Source: Bradyrhizobium ivorense
GTDB lineage: Bacteria > Pseudomonadota > Alphaproteobacteria > Rhizobiales > Xanthobacteraceae
Length of the DNA stretch: 64,000 nt
NCBI RefSeq assembly: GCF_900696085.1
Contig: NZ_CAADFC020000028.1
Coordinates: 1 to 64,000 of the forward strand
Direction of reading: 5' to 3'
Shown: positions 25,801-34,217 of the stretch, in pieces
Layout of the letters: each line of letters starts with the position of its first letter
Position numbering within the stretch: position 1 is the stretch's first letter
Made by a program: the position numbers and the translations under genes
The notes under the pieces: model-generated
What the model was told of the DNA's origin: nothing
The model's input: only the letters and a program-made list of their open reading frames with translations
Database searches by the model: none

Positions 25801-25986
25801 CAGACGCTGCCCGGCGCCTCTTTCGTCGTGAACGGCGCGAGGCCCGCTTCCGACCTCGCGCTGATCACCGGCTCGGCCGAGATGCGCTGGCGCAACGGCT
25901 TCTCGGTCGCCGCGACCTTCGAGGGCGAATTCTCCGACGTCACGCAGAGCTACGCCGGCAAGGGCGTGGTGCGTTACTCCTGGTAA
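22888..25986 (+). CDS. Autotransporter with PAP2/haloperoxidase-like phosphatase passenger
   Basis: 1032 residues. Signal peptide 1-23 (ending LALAQ). The passenger (about 30-450) has type-2 acid phosphatase motifs: LPSGHTTFG (P246-H249) and DSRIVLGVHYPLDVIAG with Arg282-x5-His288, plus an upstream Lys/Arg region that fits only loosely. Residues about 478-570 are autotransporter-associated beta-helix repeats (VTVANGGVLGGTGAIATTT). From about 752 (EPRWSVWAAGFGG) to the C-terminal YSW is the 12-strand beta-barrel ending in an aromatic residue. Predicted outer-membrane protein displaying a phosphatase at the cell surface. The ATG at 22888 begins the signal peptide. Monocistronic, with a terminator after it. 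Confidence 0.85.
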   Translation: MRAVKLSSLAAVFVATSSHLALAQTQTIATPLNANAINVLMPLSTLLGTTTISQNLTNAVSINNNSTAAQRAQALIDNTITTDNGVVLSDGLGTKLGAIWNANNSQAANGTTTTFSPNLLTLFRQINAISQDDSGKAKNFFADGSANGTVFVSNANLSLGKTATSNTPIVGISLPANGTFNVYDKSYAPIAQQNRTGNSRPIQVNPNSIVSFSGVDYFGNPTSNTNILGTNTANSGSGLFANASLPSGHTTFGYTTSLLFAMLVPERYTEMLTRGSEYGDSRIVLGVHYPLDVIAGRVLGTYDVVQMLNNNPQYTNATVNGVFGIGDVTTTGNFQAVFNAARTDVTNLLVAGCGGISIAACAASGAPDRFSDLAKDKADYTARLTYGLPTLSFAQAPREAAPAGGPDASILLATVYGGDSAAAKTIAPTGGMFGSLSTSTINQILVNTETNAIAPFYGTALSYWARLDLFSAVTYFQGVTGTLRLAASDVVTTNVTVANGGVLGGTGAIATTTVLSGGALQGGANGQGALRINGSLALQSGALYLVQATSTSVGSTNVTGTATLTGATVQVSSPTNSFKFNQAQTILTSAGLNGTTFASLVTPTGINGSLGYSGNAVTVTLNSGLGQISGLNANQRSVANALDGAFNGGASVGGLAGIFNGNVARNLEQAEGQGATGSQQTTFNAMTQFLGVMTDPNIDGRGEAAVPAAAAQYAADDSEALAYASKGKARSQGEREAYAAIYRKAPPPVVYEPRWSVWAAGFGGSQTTDGNAVLGTADTRSSIYGTAVGADYRFSPNTIAGFALGGGGTSFSLGNALGTGRSDLFQAGAFIRHNEGPAYITGALAYGWQDVTTNRTVTIAGLDQLRANFNANAWSGRVEGGWRYATPWMGITPYAAGQFTSFDLPAYSEQVITGTNAFAQTYSSKTVTASRSELGLRSDKSYLVQDGVLILRGRAAWAHDFNTDRTVSATFQTLPGASFVVNGARPASDLALITGSAEMRWRNGFSVAATFEGEFSDVTQSYAGKGVVRYSW

Positions 25987-26028
25987 GCAGGTCGCACAAA
26001 CCAACCGATCCAAATCGAGCGCAAATGA

Positions 26029-26056
26029 GGCCTCCGGCGACAGCCGGAGGCCTTTT
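26029..26056 (+). terminator. Rho-independent terminator
   Basis: Perfect 10-bp stem GGCCTCCGGC / GCCGGAGGCC (26029-26038 and 26043-26052), tetraloop GACA, followed by TTTT. Located 43 bp after the autotransporter stop. Confidence 0.85.
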
Positions 26057-26214
26057 GCATTGCTCCCCTCGCAGGGCGCATCGCCCCGGGGCTGGACAAG
26101 CCGTTTGCATCCAGCCCAAACTTGTATCCGTCAACCGCCGCCCACGAGCGCGCGGAATCAACGAACGGACGTCCCGCAGCCAACGACGGGCGCCGCAAAG
26201 AGGGAGTGCATCAC

Positions 26215-27411
26215 ATGGCCGTTTCACGCCGTGACGTTTTGTTGGGCAGCGCCGGCGCATTGGGCGCCGCCTCGTTCTCCTTCCCCGCTCCCGCCATTGC
26301 ACAATCGGAACCGATCAAGATCGGCTGCCTTGCGGCAATCACCGGGCCGAGCTCGGCGCCGACCGTCGGCTTCAACCGCGGCGTCAACTTCGCGGTCGAC
26401 GCCATCAACAATGCCGGCGGGGTGAAAGGCCGCAAGATCGAGATCGTGATGCGCGACACCCAGGGCGATCCGACCAAGGCGGTGAATGCCACCCAGGAGC
26501 TGATCAGCCAGGCCAAGGTTCACGCGATGTGGGGGCCGCTGAACTCCGGCGAGGCGTTGGCGACAACGCCGATCATGGCGCGCGCCAAGATGCCGGATCT
26601 GCACCCCTGCGTGGTCGAAAGCCTGATCGACCCGGCCAAGTTCCCCAACGCGTTCCGGATCGCGCCGTCGAACAACCAGTGGGACGACGCAGTGCGCAAT
26701 TATTGCCTGAAGATCCTCAAGGTGAAGAAGGTCGCCGTGATCGGCGACACCACCGGCTACGGCGTCACCGCGGTCGGCGCCTCGGTCGCCGCCTTCAAGA
26801 AGGACGGCGCCGATGTGGTCTATCAGGCCAATGTCGATTCGACCCAGCCCGACATGACGCCGGACATGCTGCGCGCCAAGAACGCCGGCGCCGAGGCGAT
26901 CGTGGTGTGGAGCGTCTCGACCGGCATGGAGGCGCGCATGTTCAACACCCGCGCCACGATGAACTGGGACGTGCCCTTCGTCGGCCATCCATCGATGGCG
27001 TCGGGCGAGCTCGCGGGCCTGGTCGCCAAGCCGGAGAACTGGAAGAAGGTCTATGCGATCGGCTACAAAAGCTGCAGCTATGACAGCGCCGGCAAGCTGC
27101 CGCCGAAGAGCGAGGATCTGGTGGCGCGGCTCGCTAAGGCCAATATCGCGCTGAACGATACGCTGCTCTGGTGGGTCGCCGGCGGCATCGACTGCATCGA
27201 GCTGATCGCCAAGGCGGTGGCGGAGAGCGGCTCGACCAGCAGCGCCGACATCATCAAATACTGGAACACGCTGTCGGCCTATCCGGGCTATTTCGGCAAC
27301 TACCGCTTCTCGCCGACCGAGCATAACGGCTATTTGACCGAAGAGATCGTGATGTCGGAGTCGAGCACGGCGAAGAACGGCACCTTCGCGCTGGCGCCGG
27401 GATACAGTTGA
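26215..27411 (+). CDS. Branched-chain amino acid-type ABC transporter substrate-binding protein
   Basis: 398 residues with a Tat-type signal (SRRDVLLGSAGALGAASFSFPAPAIAQ, about residues 4-30). The mature part is a type-I periplasmic binding protein (Peripla_BP_6): IKIGCLAAITGPSSAPTVGFNRGVNFAVDAINNAGGVKGRKIEIVMRD and KVKKVAVIGDTTGYGVTAVGA. It binds a ligand (amino acid, aromatic or other small acid; not readable here) for the LivHMGF permease encoded directly downstream. RBS AGAGGGAG. First gene of a four-gene operon. Confidence 0.9.
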   Translation: MAVSRRDVLLGSAGALGAASFSFPAPAIAQSEPIKIGCLAAITGPSSAPTVGFNRGVNFAVDAINNAGGVKGRKIEIVMRDTQGDPTKAVNATQELISQAKVHAMWGPLNSGEALATTPIMARAKMPDLHPCVVESLIDPAKFPNAFRIAPSNNQWDDAVRNYCLKILKVKKVAVIGDTTGYGVTAVGASVAAFKKDGADVVYQANVDSTQPDMTPDMLRAKNAGAEAIVVWSVSTGMEARMFNTRATMNWDVPFVGHPSMASGELAGLVAKPENWKKVYAIGYKSCSYDSAGKLPPKSEDLVARLAKANIALNDTLLWWVAGGIDCIELIAKAVAESGSTSSADIIKYWNTLSAYPGYFGNYRFSPTEHNGYLTEEIVMSESSTAKNGTFALAPGYS

Positions 27412-27433
27412 GCCAGCGGCGAGGGCGCAGCCG

Positions 27434-28291
27434 ATGCTCGCCTCGATCCTTGCCTCCGGCCTCGCGGCGGGCGCGATCTACGCGCTGGTCGGCGTCACCT
27501 ACAACACGATGTTCTCGACCTCGCGGGTGATGAGCTTTACCGCCGGCCAGCTCGCGATGCTGGGCGGCGTGTTCGGCTCGATGTTCACGCTGAAGCTCGG
27601 TCTGCCCATTGCCGTGGGCTTCGTGCTGACGCTGCTGTGCTGCGCCATCATCGGCATCATCACCGAGTTCGTCGCGGTGCGGCCGGTGCTGAAAAGCCTT
27701 GACCAGCACCTCTACGTGCTCTCGACCCTGGCGGTCGCGCTGATGATCCAGCAGATCGCCGCGATCAAATGGGGCACCGAGCCGCAGCCGTTTCCGCGCA
27801 TCACAGGACTGGGCGAGGGCGTGCTCGACGAAAAGTTCTGGCTGCCGGTGGTGGCCTGCGCCATCACGATCATCGGCCTCGAATATCTCTACCGCCGCAC
27901 GCTGGTCGGCCGCGCCTTCGTCGCCATCGCCGAGGACAATTTTGCCGCGCGGGCGCTCGGCCTGCCGGAACGCAATCTGCGCGTTGCGAGCTATGCGCTC
28001 GCCGGCGTGGTCGGCGGCATTGCCGGATATTCCGGCGGGCAGCTGCTGCTTGCCTTCTTCACCAACGGCGCGCTGCTGAACTTCTACGGCTTCGTGCCGG
28101 TGGCGCTCGGCGGGCTCGGCAACAATCGCGGCGCGATCATCGGCGGGCTGGCGCTGGGCCTGTTCCAGCAGGCGGCGAACTTCCTGGTCGGCGGCATCTT
28201 CTCCTCGGTCGCGGTGTTCACGCTGTTCATCGTGGTGCTGCTCGCCGCGCCGCAGGGTCTGTTCGGCGCCTCGACCGCGCGGAGGGTGTGA
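27434..28291 (+). CDS. livH: Branched-chain amino acid ABC transporter permease LivH
   Basis: 285 residues, about eight membrane helices. It begins MLASILASGLAAGAIYALVGVTYNTMFSTSRVMSFTAGQLAMLGG, the typical LivH start (ASGLAxGxIYALxA...NFAxGxxxMxGA). Later ALGLPERNLRVASYALAGVVGGIAGYSGGQL includes the EAA-type coupling loop, and FYGFVPVALGGLGNNRGAIIGGL is conserved. Forms half of the inner-membrane channel. The stop overlaps the next start (TGATG). Confidence 0.92.
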   Translation: MLASILASGLAAGAIYALVGVTYNTMFSTSRVMSFTAGQLAMLGGVFGSMFTLKLGLPIAVGFVLTLLCCAIIGIITEFVAVRPVLKSLDQHLYVLSTLAVALMIQQIAAIKWGTEPQPFPRITGLGEGVLDEKFWLPVVACAITIIGLEYLYRRTLVGRAFVAIAEDNFAARALGLPERNLRVASYALAGVVGGIAGYSGGQLLLAFFTNGALLNFYGFVPVALGGLGNNRGAIIGGLALGLFQQAANFLVGGIFSSVAVFTLFIVVLLAAPQGLFGASTARRV

Positions 28292-30070
28292 TGACCGCGG
28301 TCACCGACACTCCGTCCCGAACCGATAGCGGCGCCTGGCGCGCCGTGCTGCCGCATGTCGCACCGTTCCTCGGCATCCTCGCGGCGGCATTTTTGCTACC
28401 GTTCGTCAGCAACGACTATTGGGTGCTGATCGGCACCCGCGCAGCGATCTACTGGGTGCTGGTCTCCGGCCTCAATCTGGTCGTCGGCTTCGCCGGCCAT
28501 CTCGCGATCGGCTATGTCGCGCTGCTGACGCTCGGTGCCTACACCACCAGCGTGCTGGTCGCCGGCAATGTGATGCCGGCCATTCCGGTATTCGCGGCCT
28601 TGCCGATCGCGGGCTGCATCGGCGCGATCTTCGGCGTCATCGTCGGCTTGCCGGCACTGCGGCTGCGCACCTTCTATTTTGCGATGTCGACATTGGGCTT
28701 TGCCACCATCGTGACCCAGATCGCGCTGGCCTGGCAGAGCGTCACCGGCGGCGGCATCGGCATTGCGGGGCCTGAATTCCCCGAACCGTTCAACACGCCA
28801 TGGGGTTTTTACGGTCTCTGCATCGCATTCGCCGCCGTGACGACCTGGATGAGCGCCAACGTCGCGCGCAGCCGGTTTGGCCGCGCCCTGATTGCGGTGC
28901 GCGACGCTGAAGTGGCCGCCGAAGCCAGCGGCATTTCCAAGCCAAGGATGCTGGTCGCGATCTTCCTGTTCGCCGGTGCGCTCGCGGCCATCGCCGGCGG
29001 GCTGTTCGCAACGCTGCAGACCTACATCACGCCCGATGCCTTCACCTTCGATCTCTCGGTGCTGTTCTTCATCGCGATCCTGATCGGCGGCCGCGGCTCG
29101 ATCCTCGGGCCGCTGCTCGGCACCATCATCCTCACCATCCTGCCGGAGATCGCGGCCCCGCTCGCGGCGTGGTCGACCTTCCTCTACGCGGTGCTGCTGC
29201 TGCTGATCGTGCTGGTGATGCCGGGCGGCATCGCGGCGCTGCTCGACTTCCGCAACCGCCGGCCGCTGGCCAGCAACCGCGCCATCGTGCCGCGACCGGC
29301 CGCGCTCGCCGACATCGTGCGGCGGCGTGCCGGTGGCAAGACGCTGCAGCTGCGCGGCATCGCGCTCAGCTTCGGCAATGTGAAGGCGATCGACGGCCTC
29401 GATCTCGACGTCGCGCCCGGCCAGATCCACGGCCTGATCGGCCCGAACGGCAGCGGCAAGACCACGACGCTGAACGTGATCTCGGGCTACTACGCCGCGA
29501 AGGCCGGCACCATGACGCTCGGCGGCGCGGCGCTGCCCGCGGGCCAGCCGGTGCTGCGCGCGGCGCGCGGCATCGCCCGCACTTTTCAGACGCCGCGGGT
29601 GATCGGCGAAGCCTCGGTGCTCCAGAACGTCATGATCGGCGGCTCGATCGAGGGCACGGCGCTGTTCCTGGAGGCGATGCTGGCGCTGCCGCGCAACGGC
29701 GCGGACGAGCGTCTGCTGGCCGAGAAGGCGCGCGCGCTGCTGGGCGTCGTCGGTCTCGAGGCGCTGGCCGACGTGCGTGCCGATCGGCTGCAGCACAGCG
29801 AGCTGCGCTTCATCGAGATCGCACGTGCCCTGATGCTCGATCCGGATTTCCTGCTGCTCGACGAGCCCGCCGCGGGCCTCTCCAATGACGAGATCGAGCG
29901 GCTGGCTGCGCTGATCAAGGCGGTGTGCGACCGCGGCACCGGCGTGCTGCTGGTCGAGCATCATGCCGATCTGATCTTCGACATCTGCCACCAGGTCACC
30001 GTGCTCAATCTCGGCCGCACGCTGGCGGCGGGCACGCCGGCGGAAATTCGCGTCCACAAGGAGGTGGTCA

Positions 30071-30090
<20 letters not shown>
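28291..30090 (+). CDS. Fused LivM permease - LivG ATPase
   Basis: 599 residues. Residues 1-330 are a LivM-type permease (GLNLVVGFAGHLAIGYVALLTLGAYTTSVL, LPALRLRTFYFAMSTLGFATI, GGRGSILGPLLGTIILTILPE). Residues about 345-599 are a LivG-type ATPase: Walker A GPNGSGKTTTLN, ARTFQTPRV, a signature replaced by LQHSELRFIEIARAL (normally LSxGxxRxxEIARAL), Walker B LLLDEPAAGLSNDEIE and the switch His in LVEHHADLIFDI. The signature LQHSE is unusual: the conserved LSyG is reduced. Fusion of LivM and LivG occurs in Rhizobiales. Overlaps livF by 20 bp. Confidence 0.9.
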
Positions 30091-30810
<720 letters not shown>

Positions 30811-30814
<4 letters not shown>

Positions 30815-30916
30815 AGCGTTTTCGAGCGAAGTGGATACCGGTTCGCGTGAAGAAAACGCGTCAGAACAAGAATCTAGAGCTCCGTTCCGATTCCATCGGA
30901 ACGGAAATAGCTCTAG
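30811..30916. repeat. 106-bp interspersed repeat with CTAGAG ... CTCTAG ends
   Basis: The element begins CTAGAGCGTTTTCGAGCGAAG and ends GGAACGGAAATAGCTCTAG, with an inner hairpin CCGTTCCGATTCCATCGGAACGG. It fills the gap between the convergent livF and protease genes. Its left CTAG provides the livF stop and its right CTAG the protease stop. A half-length copy is at 10336-10392. Confidence 0.9.
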
Positions 30917-32949
30917 GGCGGTGGCAAATTGCCCCCGCCGCGCTCGGCGATTTCCCCGGGAGTGCCCGGGATGTTGGACGGTGAGAGCGGCGTGGTGTCG
31001 ACGAACAACCGAGCCAATTGTGGTGCCGCGGTGCTTGTTCCTTCGAGCCTGAATACCGAGCCGCTGCGGTTGCCACCGGCGCGGATGCCTTGGAGGGCGC
31101 AGGATTCATCGCCTGGCAGGACGTAGTCGGGCCCGAGGCGCGGGCCTCCGCGCGCCGGACCTGCCGAGGAGTACGGTGCCTTGCGGCCATTCGAAAGGAT
31201 GTAGCTGCCGGCAACGTGGATTCTCCGAACCTTCTCCGTCGCGATGCCGTTGAGGGTACCCCTGCGGTGGATCAGAGAACCGTGCTTCTCGAACACACCG
31301 TTCGCATAAGTGCAGCCGGCTGAAGCCCCGTGGTCGGCTTCCCAGGCCGCATCCACGAAGTAGGAACGTTTGGCGCCGGTATGCATGCCCATATTGGGAT
31401 CGCTTCGTGCGACGTAGGCATGGACCTTGGCGTGCGTGTCGACGTACTCGACCTTGACAGTCCAGTCTCCGTGTTCCGCTACAGTCCCGGCTGTTGCGAC
31501 GGTCGGTTCGACTGCCAGCAGCCACACCGTGCTGCTGCCCCATGCCACCGGTGCGAACACCCCGGTGTACGGTGGAATCGGCACGCCGGGACCGGGAGAG
31601 ACCGGGCCGCTCGTCGAGCTGAAGACGATTCCGCCGGGCGACGTCAGCGTTACCGTGACATGCGCAGCGTCATGCGTTTGCATCCAGACCTCGGCAAAGC
31701 AAAGCACCGTGTTGTCCGGCGGAAGGCGCCACGTCCAGGCGACGCTGTCGGGCATTGTCGCCTCACTTCTGACATAGGCGATGTGCCCCTCGGTGAGGTA
31801 GGCATTGCCGGCGGCCAGCGCGATATGGAGCTTCGGCTTGCCCGACGAGCCATCGTATTCGGAGACCAAGTCCCTCAGCGTGTCCTCGAGTTCAGCCGTA
31901 CCGTCATGCGGTCCCGTGGTCGGTCCATAGCTGATATTGATGACGACCGTCTTCGTCACGTACGGCTTGGTGAACGTCATGATGTAGTCGATCCCATCCT
32001 TGACGTACGCCTTGAGCCAGACTCCGGTCGCATCGCGAATGCACTGATCCGCGAATTGTACGAAGACCACGCCGGTCGTCGATGCGGGGTCGGCGTTCGC
32101 CTCCCAACTCGGCGGCTTCCGGCCGACAATGCGCGACGAAGTCGGGATGCGCCCGGCGAGTACGTCCATCACATGAGCCCCGTGCGATACCTGCCGCCTC
32201 AGGGTCGTGAACTCGGCGTCCGCATAGCAACTATCCTCATCGACGCTCCCGGCACCGGTCCGATGCGACGCCATCCAATCGCTGAGCCCGACGACCGTCG
32301 GCGTACCGGCGGTCGAATCGTGCAGAAACTCGATCCCATAGTTGAAGTCGGGCAGAAATCGGCCGAACTGTGCGTTGGTCCCGGCCGGGATCGGCTGTCG
32401 GCTCATGGAGCCGTACCAGGGGCCGAGCGTCTGGTTCTGGTCCCAGATGCCGAGCACCCTTGTATCCGTTCCTCCGAGAGTTGTCAGAAATTGAGCCGCC
32501 GCGAACGGACAGCCGTCGTCGAGCAGGCCAATCAGATGCTCCGGCGGGTTGGCACGAGAGCGTTCGACGATCTTCCGTGCGAAGGCTCGCTGGTCGGTCG
32601 GCACCAGCGGCAACGACAATTCGACCCGGGATACATTGTCGTTCCAGGCGTCGAACAAGTAGTTCCCGTCGGGTCGCGCGTCCTTGCTCGTGTCCCTGAA
32701 TGCGTCGGTCACCACGCTCTTGTGCGCGCGCATCGTCGTGTAGAGCGAGTCCCGGTCCACCGGGCTGAATTCGACGGCGTATTTCGGATCGGCGACGGCC
32801 TTCTTGAAGGCGTTTGCCCGGTCGAGGCTCCTGAACTCCACGAGCAGGAAGACCCGAAAGGTCTTCTCGTCGAACGACGCAAAATTCTTGAAGTCGCTCG
32901 CGATGGCGTAGCGCAGATATGGATCGAAGCAGTTCGGCCGATCGTACAT
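30913..32949 (-). CDS. Subtilisin-like serine peptidase (S8 family), no signal peptide
   Basis: 678 residues. The catalytic triad is recognisable: Asp144 in LIGLLDDGCPFA, His256 in VSHGAHVMDVLAG, Ser639 in EGTSTAAPQ, plus oxyanion Asn382 in LAAGN. A long N-terminal region (1-135) is not a standard propeptide, and about 200 residues (395-600) between Asn and Ser form a beta-rich insert (VTVTLTSPGGIVF). No signal peptide or membrane segment is visible, so action may be cytoplasmic or the enzyme exported by another route. It is followed upstream on the same strand by a haloperoxidase-like and a cyclase gene. The substrate is unknown. The stop falls in a repeat. Confidence 0.85.
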   Translation of the reverse strand: MYDRPNCFDPYLRYAIASDFKNFASFDEKTFRVFLLVEFRSLDRANAFKKAVADPKYAVEFSPVDRDSLYTTMRAHKSVVTDAFRDTSKDARPDGNYLFDAWNDNVSRVELSLPLVPTDQRAFARKIVERSRANPPEHLIGLLDDGCPFAAAQFLTTLGGTDTRVLGIWDQNQTLGPWYGSMSRQPIPAGTNAQFGRFLPDFNYGIEFLHDSTAGTPTVVGLSDWMASHRTGAGSVDEDSCYADAEFTTLRRQVSHGAHVMDVLAGRIPTSSRIVGRKPPSWEANADPASTTGVVFVQFADQCIRDATGVWLKAYVKDGIDYIMTFTKPYVTKTVVINISYGPTTGPHDGTAELEDTLRDLVSEYDGSSGKPKLHIALAAGNAYLTEGHIAYVRSEATMPDSVAWTWRLPPDNTVLCFAEVWMQTHDAAHVTVTLTSPGGIVFSSTSGPVSPGPGVPIPPYTGVFAPVAWGSSTVWLLAVEPTVATAGTVAEHGDWTVKVEYVDTHAKVHAYVARSDPNMGMHTGAKRSYFVDAAWEADHGASAGCTYANGVFEKHGSLIHRRGTLNGIATEKVRRIHVAGSYILSNGRKAPYSSAGPARGGPRLGPDYVLPGDESCALQGIRAGGNRSGSVFRLEGTSTAAPQLARLFVDTTPLSPSNIPGTPGEIAERGGGNLPPP

Positions 32950-32988
32950 GGAGAATTCTCCACTCGGATGATTGCGCTCGGGCGTTCC

Positions 32989-34182
32989 TCAAGGGTAGGG
33001 GAATCTCGTTTGCCATTCCGCCTGGGCCGCGGCCCACAGGTGCTGCATCAAGAGAGACTGCTGGATGTTGACTCCCGTGGACGTCGAATAGAGCTTGCCG
33101 GCGCCAAGATCTTGATCCGAGCTGAACGGATTGAAGTCCGTGCTCGCGTGATGATCGATCCACGTCGCGTTGAATGTCCGGATCGTCGATGCGGTCGAGC
33201 CCGATCTCGTCGTGGTGCCGAGGCATCGGCCGACGAAGTACTCGCCGAGTGCAACCCCGAGCATTCGTCCCGCCATGCTGTCGACGGGAAAATGAACGCC
33301 CGCAACGGTGCGGTTGACGGCGATGCGCGCGGCCTGGCGATCGAGCTGATCCTTGATCTTGTCATATCCCGTGGTGGAGGCGCCGCCGCGATCCAGGAAC
33401 AACAGTTGCTTCAGCATGTAGGCGACGGCATGGGCCTGGGTGGAGTGCCCGCTGGGGAAACTGCCGTGCCCCGGCGTCGTGATCATGGGCTGGACTTCCG
33501 CGTTGTACTCGACGGGACGCCAGCATGCCAGCGCATGCTTGAAGCGCATCTCCACATAGACGCAGAACTGCAACAGCATGTTGATCAGTTCGAAGGTGCG
33601 CTTGGTGCGGTCCGGATGCATGTAGATGATCGACGACCAGAAGGCGTATTGCGGATCGATCTGCGCCATGGTCTCGGTCGCGCGTTCGTCGCGCAGCTCG
33701 GCCCAGCTCAGCACGATCGGAAGCTGCGCAACGAAGGTTGCCTGGTTCGGTCGTTCGATCGCGGCAATGACGAACGGGGAAGCGGTCGTCGACGAGGCGG
33801 CGGACTGCGACGACTGCACCTGGAAGCCGTTGCCTGTTGTCGTCGGTGCGAAGCTGATGCCTTGCAGCATCTCGCCGATCGCCGTGTAGGCGCGGACCCA
33901 TGGCTCCCAGCGCTCCAACTGCGCAGCGTCTTCTATCGAAGGCAGTCCCGGTGCATAGGTGTTGAATTCGGGAACGATGGTCCCCTCGCGGCTCTGGATG
34001 AGCGCGTCGACCATGATCGAATTTGCGTAGGCATCGGCCATCGTCCCGAGGAACGAGCCTCCCGCGCCGCCGGCCCCGCCGGCTCCTCCGGCTCCACCAG
34101 CCCCGCCGGCGCCGCCGGCGCCGCCGGCACCACCGGCACCGCCCGCGCCACCTGCACCTCCAGCACCGCCTAGCTGAGCCAT
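32989..34182 (-). CDS. Vanadium-haloperoxidase/PAP2-type enzyme with Gly-Gly-Ala repeat head
   Basis: 397 residues. Residues 5-42 are twelve Gly-Gly-Ala triplets plus GG. The enzyme core has the three vanadate/phosphate motifs: KHALACWRP (K-x6-RP), GSFPSGHSTQAHA (PSGH) and NRTVAGVHFPVDSMAG (R-x5-H), with Asn replacing the Ser of the usual SR. This is the vanadium-dependent haloperoxidase/acid phosphatase superfamily; which reaction it performs cannot be told from sequence. No signal peptide precedes the Gly-rich head. It lies 39 bp before the subtilase gene, same strand, likely one operon. Confidence 0.8.
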   Translation of the reverse strand: MAQLGGAGGAGGAGGAGGAGGAGGAGGAGGAGGAGGAGGAGGSFLGTMADAYANSIMVDALIQSREGTIVPEFNTYAPGLPSIEDAAQLERWEPWVRAYTAIGEMLQGISFAPTTTGNGFQVQSSQSAASSTTASPFVIAAIERPNQATFVAQLPIVLSWAELRDERATETMAQIDPQYAFWSSIIYMHPDRTKRTFELINMLLQFCVYVEMRFKHALACWRPVEYNAEVQPMITTPGHGSFPSGHSTQAHAVAYMLKQLLFLDRGGASTTGYDKIKDQLDRQAARIAVNRTVAGVHFPVDSMAGRMLGVALGEYFVGRCLGTTTRSGSTASTIRTFNATWIDHHASTDFNPFSSDQDLGAGKLYSTSTGVNIQQSLLMQHLWAAAQAEWQTRFPYP

Positions 34183-34217
34183 TGCTGCCTCCTCATGATC
34201 AATATGCTTGCGTAAAA

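Noticed and set aside
31330..34173. 947-codon plus-strand frame opposite the protease and haloperoxidase genes
   Set aside because: It crosses two well-supported minus-strand genes and their gap, lacks any recognisable motif and has a composition typical of antisense shadow frames.
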